Source of the DNA: JAKAWQ01 sp963840545
GTDB lineage: Bacteria > Pseudomonadota > Alphaproteobacteria > Acetobacterales > Acetobacteraceae
Assembly (NCBI GenBank): GCA_963840545.1
Contig: CAWIZE010000010.1
Location: 372,001-436,000, forward strand
Length of the DNA: 64,000 bases
Direction of reading: 5' to 3'
The translations under genes were made by a program, and so were the position numbers. Position 1 is the stretch's first letter; every line of letters starts with the position of its first letter. Of the stretch, positions 60,103-64,000 are shown one piece after another. Below the pieces are notes generated by a model, which had not been told where the DNA came from, made no database searches, and worked only from the letters and a program-made list of their open reading frames with translations.

Positions 60103-60627
60103 CTAGATCCGCTCGCTGAGCGCGATCGCGACCCGGCAGCCGGTCTTGATCGCCGCCGAGAGCAGGCGGTAGCCGGGCGCCCGCTCGGCCTCGTTGGCGA
60201 GCCCGATATCGCGGTGCTCGCGCTCCTCCGCCCGCGCCTTGGCGATCAGCGCCGCGAGCGCTGCCTCCGCCTCGGGAAGCTCGGCCTCCTGCCCGGCATA
60301 ATGCGCGTCGATCGCTTCCTCGACCGCGACGGTGCAGGCCATCGCCGCGCGCTCGCCCAAGGCCGCCGTCGCCGCGCCCAGCGCGAATCCGGCGAGGTGC
60401 CAGAGCGGCAGCAGCGCGGTCGGGCGCACCCGCCGCCGTGCCATCACCTCGGAGAACGAGGCGAGATGCGCCTCCTCCTGCTCCTGCATGTGCTGAAGCA
60501 GCGCCGCCTTCGGCCCACGCCCGAGCACCGCGCGCTGGCCGGCATAGATGCGCACCGCCCCGTATTCGCCGGCGTGGTCGACGCGGATCATCCGCGCCAC
60601 CACCGGATCGGTCCCACCCACGCTCAT
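60103..60627 (-). CDS. coq7: 2-polyprenyl-3-methyl-6-methoxy-benzoquinol hydroxylase, COQ7 type
   Basis: A 174-residue di-iron monooxygenase for the penultimate hydroxylation of ubiquinone. Iron-ligand segments are RVDHAGEYGAVRIYAGQ (first Glu), EQEEAHLASF (Glu-x-x-His), VEEAIDAHYAGQ (Glu) and EEREHRDIG (Glu-x-x-His). These replace the flavin-type UbiF of E. coli and are the common alphaproteobacterial version. The ATG at 60625-60627 gives the standard length and overlaps the dsbB stop by 4 bases, so the two genes are coupled. No oddity is seen. Confidence 0.93.
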   Translation of the reverse strand: MSVGGTDPVVARMIRVDHAGEYGAVRIYAGQRAVLGRGPKAALLQHMQEQEEAHLASFSEVMARRRVRPTALLPLWHLAGFALGAATAALGERAAMACTVAVEEAIDAHYAGQEAELPEAEAALAALIAKARAEEREHRDIGLANEAERAPGYRLLSAAIKTGCRVAIALSERI

Positions 60628-61127
60628 CGCCCCGCCTCCCGGCTCCGCACCAGGTAGGCCACGAGGAGGGCGAGAACCACCAGCGCATAGAGCAGGTTCA
60701 TCGCCGCCATCGAGAGCGGCAGGCCGGGGATCAGGAAGCTCGGCGCGTCGCAGGGCTTGCTCGCATGCGCCGGCATCGAGGCGAGGAGCTGGGCGAGGCT
60801 GGTCCCGTGGATCTCGGGCGCGGCGCATTCCGGCAGCGGGCTCGGCCAGAGGCCCTGCTCGACGCCGACATGGACGAAGGCGAGCCCGGCCGCCGCGAGC
60901 AGGCTGAGCGCCAGCAGCATCAGCAGGCCCCTGCCCGCCGGCCGCGGGCGGGCGAACGCGGCGAGGACGCCGAGGACGGCCGCCACCCGCCACGGCCAGC
61001 GCTCGAGCAGGCAGAGCGCGCAGGGAACGAGGCCGAGCCAGAACTCCGAGCCCTCGGCGACGATCAGCGCCAGCGCGGCCGCGATGGCGACGGCGAGGCC
61101 CGCCGTGCGGTGATCGATGCGCTGCAT
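60624..61127 (-). CDS. dsbB: DsbB-family disulfide bond formation protein
   Basis: A 167-residue, four-helix membrane protein that reoxidises DsbA and passes electrons to quinone. The first redox pair is in LVPCALCLLERWPW at the start of helix 2. The second periplasmic pair is Cys in LPECAAPEIHG and Cys in ASKPCDAPSFLIPGLPLSMA. The start at 61127 (MQRIDHRTAG) places helix 1 directly after it; a longer in-frame version begins in Pro/Leu repeats coded by a 12-bp array. It is followed by coq7 with a 4-base overlap, a logical quinone-linked pair that recurs in alphaproteobacteria. Confidence 0.9.
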   Translation of the reverse strand: MQRIDHRTAGLAVAIAAALALIVAEGSEFWLGLVPCALCLLERWPWRVAAVLGVLAAFARPRPAGRGLLMLLALSLLAAAGLAFVHVGVEQGLWPSPLPECAAPEIHGTSLAQLLASMPAHASKPCDAPSFLIPGLPLSMAAMNLLYALVVLALLVAYLVRSREAGR

Positions 61128-61154
61128 GGCAGGCCGTATGAACGCTTCCCGCCA

Positions 61155-61190
61155 GGGCGGCAAGGCGGGCGGCAAGGCGGGCGGCAAGGC
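61155..61190. repeat. 12-bp tandem repeat, three copies
   Basis: Unit gggcggcaaggc at 61155-61166, 61167-61178 and 61179-61190, just upstream of the preferred dsbB start and in the divergent gap to the GST gene. If the longer dsbB start were used it would encode Leu-Pro-Pro-Ala repeats. Confidence 0.9.
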
Positions 61191-61252
61191 GGGCGGATTG
61201 CTGGGCGCACGGCCGCGCACTAGCCTCGGCCGAAGCGTGTAGGGAGGGGCGG

Positions 61253-61876
61253 ATGCGACGGATCTGGGGCCGGGCCACGTCGAGCAACGTGATGAAGGTG
61301 GTGTGGCTGCTCGAGGAGCTGGGCCTGCCCTATGAGCGGCGCGATGTCGGCGGCAGCTTCGGCAAGACCGACACGCCCGAATACCGGGCGATGAACCCGA
61401 ACGGGCTGGTGCCGACGCTCGAGGAGGACGGTTTTATCCTCTGGGAGAGCAACGCGATCTGCCGCTATCTCTGCGCCGCCCATGCGCCGGACGCACCGCT
61501 CTGGCCCGCCGAGCCGCGGGCGCGGGCGAACATCGACCGCTGGATGGACTGGCAGCAGACGACGCTCGGCCGGCCGATCGGGGTGGTTTTCTGGGGCCTC
61601 GTGCGGACCCCGCCGGAGCAGCGCGACCAGGTGGCGATCGCTGCCGCAATCAAGGACTTGACGCGCATCTGGGGCGTGCTCGAGGCGGTGCTCGCCCGGC
61701 ACGCCTATGTCGGCGGCGCGGCCTTCACCCTGGCCGACATCCCGCTCGGCGTGCACGTGCATCGCTGGTTCACGATGGAATTCGAGCGCCCGCCCTTGCC
61801 CCATCTCCGCGCCTGGTACGATCGGCTGCTCGCCCGCGCGCCCTACCGCGGCCACGTCGCCCGGCCGCTGGCGTGA
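61253..61876 (+). CDS. Glutathione S-transferase
   Basis: A 207-residue glutathione transferase. The thioredoxin-like domain reads RRIWGRATSSNVMKVVWLLE, where the Ser residues near position 10 are candidates to activate glutathione, then the cis-Pro segment NPNGLVPTLEEDG and LWESNAICRYLCAAH. The helical domain includes TLADIPLGVHVHRWF. It resembles the beta/theta-like GSTs of proteobacteria. It diverges from dsbB. An 18-bp unit containing its own stop codon is repeated immediately after the gene end, so a read-through or copy loss would only add a few residues. Confidence 0.9.
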   Translation: MRRIWGRATSSNVMKVVWLLEELGLPYERRDVGGSFGKTDTPEYRAMNPNGLVPTLEEDGFILWESNAICRYLCAAHAPDAPLWPAEPRARANIDRWMDWQQTTLGRPIGVVFWGLVRTPPEQRDQVAIAAAIKDLTRIWGVLEAVLARHAYVGGAAFTLADIPLGVHVHRWFTMEFERPPLPHLRAWYDRLLARAPYRGHVARPLA

Positions 61877-61895
61877 GCCCGGCCGCTGGCGTGAG
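61860..61895 (+). repeat. 18-bp direct repeat across a stop codon
   Basis: Unit cccggccgctggcgtgag at 61860-61877 and 61878-61895. The first copy includes the last codons and TGA of the GST gene; the second lies just downstream. Confidence 0.9.
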
Positions 61896-61948
61896 AAGGA
61901 AGGCCACCTGCCGGCCGCCGGGCTTGACCCCCGGCGGAGGCATCGCGG

Positions 61949-62680
61949 CTACGCATCGGCGGGCAGATCGAACGCCTTGCGCAATGCGCGCTGCCCGGCC
62001 GGCGTGATCGCCAAAGCGCGCGTGCCGCCTGTCCGGCGCATCCACCCATTGGCGAGGCAGGCGTTGCACAGGGCGGCCCCCAGCGCGCCCGCAAGGTGTG
62101 GACGCCGTTCGCTCCAGTCCAGGCAAGGCCGGCAAAACAGCTTGCCTCCATTGCGTCGGGCCGCTCGGCCCCTCGCGGCGCCGAGATCCACGCCAAGGCC
62201 TTGCAGGAACATCGCACCGGCCTCAGTCACCGCCCCGCCATCCGGTGAAAGCTCGACGTGTCCGCGCTCCACCATCCGGTCCGCCATGGCGACGGCGACC
62301 TGCCCGGCGAGGTGGTCGTAGCAGGTCCGGGCAAGGCGCAGCGCCTTGTCGCGCGGACCGACGAAAACCGCGCCGACCGGGCGAGCCTCGGGCCGAGCGG
62401 CACGCTCGGCTGCCACCGCCATGATGCCCTCGAGCATCCGGGCCACGGTCCCGGATGCAACGCGATGGTATCGGTGCCGCCCCTGCCGTTCCATCGCCAG
62501 CAGGCCGGCGTCCGTCATCCGAGCCAGATGGCCGCTGGCCGTTTGCGGGGTAATTCCGGCGGCGCACGCCAGCTCCGTCGCCGTCAGGGCACGGCCGTCC
62601 ATCAGAACGCTCAGCATGGCGGCCCGGGCGGGGTCGCCCACGAGGGCTGCCGTGGCAGCGAAACCGGATGTGGTCAGCAT
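61949..62680 (-). CDS. ArsR-family winged-helix regulator
   Basis: A 243-residue regulator. Residues 1-90 are an ArsR-type winged helix: LVGDPARAAMLSVLMDGRAL, LTATELACAAGITPQTASGH and MTDAGLLAMERQGRHRYHRV. The C-terminal 130 residues, with four cysteines (FCRPCLDWSERRPHL, GAALCNACLANGW), form a second domain that might bind metal or sense redox or a ligand. The family is found next to NIPSNAP and PEP-mutase genes, as here, and probably represses them. It is divergent from the NIPSNAP gene with a 134-bp gap that should hold both promoters. Confidence 0.88.
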   Translation of the reverse strand: MLTTSGFAATAALVGDPARAAMLSVLMDGRALTATELACAAGITPQTASGHLARMTDAGLLAMERQGRHRYHRVASGTVARMLEGIMAVAAERAARPEARPVGAVFVGPRDKALRLARTCYDHLAGQVAVAMADRMVERGHVELSPDGGAVTEAGAMFLQGLGVDLGAARGRAARRNGGKLFCRPCLDWSERRPHLAGALGAALCNACLANGWMRRTGGTRALAITPAGQRALRKAFDLPADA

Positions 62681-62814
62681 GGCTCCCCCTCACGCGCCGG
62701 TCAGCGCTTCTGCCCCATCATCGGGTGCAAATGCTTCGGCCGGGACCGAAGCATCCGGCAACGCCGCCGCGGCAGGATGCCGTGGTTGCCAACATCGAAG
62801 CGAGACGATGCGCC

Positions 62815-63144
62815 ATGATCACCTGCTGCATCCGTTATGAGATCGATCCGTTCAACGTGGCAGCCTTCGACGAGTATGCACGCAACTGGGGACAGGCGAT
62901 CCCGCGGTGCGGGGCCGACCTGATCGGCTACTTCGCGCCGCACGAGGGGTCCAGCACGACAGCCTATGGGCTATACACCATTCCCGACCTTGCGGCTTAC
63001 GAGGCCTACCGTGCCCGCCTTCATGAAGACCCTATGGGCCGGCAGAATTACGAGTTCGCCAGGCGCGAGCGCTTCATTTTCAAGGAGGATCGGATTTTCC
63101 TCCGCCTCGCCTCCTCGCCGCACGCACCCCTGGTGCGGCCTTGA
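62815..63144 (+). CDS. NIPSNAP-family protein
   Basis: A 109-residue small dimeric alpha/beta-barrel protein: MITCCIRYEIDPFNVAAFDE, then GADLIGYFAPHEGSSTTAYG and YEAYRARLHEDPMGRQNYEF. NIPSNAP proteins resemble antibiotic-biosynthesis monooxygenase folds; the function is unsettled. The ATG at 62815 gives the full fold at once. It is divergent from the ArsR gene and 42 bp upstream of a PEP-mutase-like gene on the same strand, probably one operon under the ArsR protein. Confidence 0.85.
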   Translation: MITCCIRYEIDPFNVAAFDEYARNWGQAIPRCGADLIGYFAPHEGSSTTAYGLYTIPDLAAYEAYRARLHEDPMGRQNYEFARRERFIFKEDRIFLRLASSPHAPLVRP

Positions 63145-63186
63145 CCGCCGGTTGCTTTCCGCGCGTATAGGCAGGACGAGCATCCT

Positions 63187-63996
63187 ATGAGCCAGGCACT
63201 CGCGTACGAACGCTTCCGCGGCTTGCACGAACGGCCGGGCGCCTTTGTGATGCCCAATGCCTGGGATGGCGGGTCGGCCGTGCTGCTCAAGCAGGCCGGG
63301 TTCGCGGCGCTCGGCAGCTCCTCCTTTGCGATCGCTGCCGCCCTGGGGCGGCAGGACGGCTGGCACGCCGTCAGCCGGGCGGACTCCATCGCCAATGCCA
63401 CCATGCTATGGCGCCTGACCGGGTTGCCCGTGAACGGCGACCTCGAGGACGGTTACGGTTCCGCACCGGAGGATTGCGCCGCCACGGTGGAGGCGGCCAT
63501 CGAGGGCGGTCTTGCCGGGTTGGGAATCGAGGACACCACGGCCGACCCGGGCCGACCGATCCATGAATTCGACGTCGCCGTCGCTCGCATCCGCGCCGCG
63601 GCCCGTGCCGCGCGGGGACGCATCGTGCTGACCGGCCGCACCGACAACTTCCTGCAAGGCCGCTCGGACCTCGAGGACGTCGTCCGCCGTCTCGTCGCGT
63701 TCGCGGAGGTTGGAGCCGACGTGCTTTACGCGCCTGGCCTGCCGGACATGGAAGCCATCCGTGCTGTCGTGCGAGCCGTCGCTCCGAAGCCGGTGAATGT
63801 GCTGATCGGCCCCGGCCTCAGCGTGCAGGAGCTTGCTGCGCTCGGCGTCTGCCGCGTGAGCCTCGGTGGCGCGCTCTATCGGCGTGCCCTCGCCGGGCTG
63901 GTGTCCGCGGCCGAGGCGTTGCGGGCCGGCGATTTGCAGGCAGCGATCGACGGCGCCGTGCCGGGTCGGGAACTCGCGGCCCTGCTCCCCCCCTGA
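63187..63996 (+). CDS. Isocitrate lyase / PEP mutase-superfamily protein
   Basis: A 269-residue (beta/alpha)8 enzyme of the PEP mutase / isocitrate lyase superfamily. It has FVMPNAWDGGSAVLLKQAGF, SSSFAIAAALG, the metal-site strand LPVNGDLEDGYGSAPED and GIEDTTADPG, then VLTGRTDNFLQGR and GADVLYAPGL. The flexible-loop Lys-x-Cys motif of true lyases is not seen, so C-C lyase on oxaloacetate or a 2-methylisocitrate-like acid is only possible. It lies downstream of the NIPSNAP gene in the same presumptive operon. It is complete and ends just inside the window edge. Confidence 0.88.
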   Translation: MSQALAYERFRGLHERPGAFVMPNAWDGGSAVLLKQAGFAALGSSSFAIAAALGRQDGWHAVSRADSIANATMLWRLTGLPVNGDLEDGYGSAPEDCAATVEAAIEGGLAGLGIEDTTADPGRPIHEFDVAVARIRAAARAARGRIVLTGRTDNFLQGRSDLEDVVRRLVAFAEVGADVLYAPGLPDMEAIRAVVRAVAPKPVNVLIGPGLSVQELAALGVCRVSLGGALYRRALAGLVSAAEALRAGDLQAAIDGAVPGRELAALLPP

Positions 63997-64000
63997 TCCA

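Overview
The window is GC-rich DNA from an alphaproteobacterium. The most likely group is Rhodospirillales, plausibly the Acetobacteraceae. This rests on the strong G/C third-position bias, frequent GTG starts, and the core gene types present: gatCAB without gatD/E, a COQ7-type ubiquinone hydroxylase, a fused NMN adenylyltransferase-Nudix protein, an alphaproteobacterial Rieske subunit and YbjN. The genus is an inference. I saw no rRNA, tRNA or CRISPR array.

Layout. 0-7 kb: small hypotheticals, a GNAT acetyltransferase, a DUF167 protein, an NAD-salvage operon (beta-propeller protein plus NadM-Nudix), YbjN and an AraC regulator carrying an apparent in-frame insertion. 7-13.4 kb (minus strand): a sugar-polymer operon with a three-module glycosyltransferase, an FkbM methyltransferase and a frameshifted glycosyltransferase. 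13.5-21 kb: core block with a GST, gatCAB, ruvX, an EF-G-like GTPase and galE. 21-46.5 kb: a long surface-polysaccharide region with many glycosyltransferases, methyltransferases, two nucleotide-sugar epimerases, a UDP-glucuronate decarboxylase, two DegT-type aminotransferases and polytopic membrane proteins. It is broken up by an IS3 element with a 3-bp target duplication, by toxin-antitoxin modules, and by many one-base frameshifts. A perfect parS centromere site (TGTTTCACGTGAAACA) sits at 23.3 kb between two of these genes. 47-55.8 kb: an apparent catabolic island with two amidohydrolases, a Rieske ferredoxin, an aldo/keto reductase, a luciferase-like flavin oxidoreductase, a CmcJ-type protein and a LysR regulator, plus an orphan petA. 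55.8-57.3 kb: decayed DNA with an RND-pump relic. 57.3-64 kb: bicupin oxalate decarboxylase, gamma-glutamyltransferase, COQ7, DsbB, GST, and an ArsR/NIPSNAP/PEP-mutase group.

How the genes fit together. The galE, UXS and SDR enzymes would supply nucleotide sugars. The GT2/GT4 enzymes, methyltransferases and aminotransferases would assemble and decorate a capsule or O-antigen. Two very large multi-domain proteins suggest several transfer steps carried on one chain. Genes in the core block look intact. Those in the polysaccharide region are often broken, which points to relaxed selection, variation, or sequence error.

Recurrent oddities: (1) short tandem repeats of 12, 15 or 18 bp at many gene ends; (2) a dispersed intergenic repeat found twice; (3) at least nine frame breaks, all in the +1 direction; (4) toxin-antitoxin genes bracketed by a direct repeat of a neighbouring gene's 3' end. 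All family assignments come from reading motifs by eye; no database search was run.
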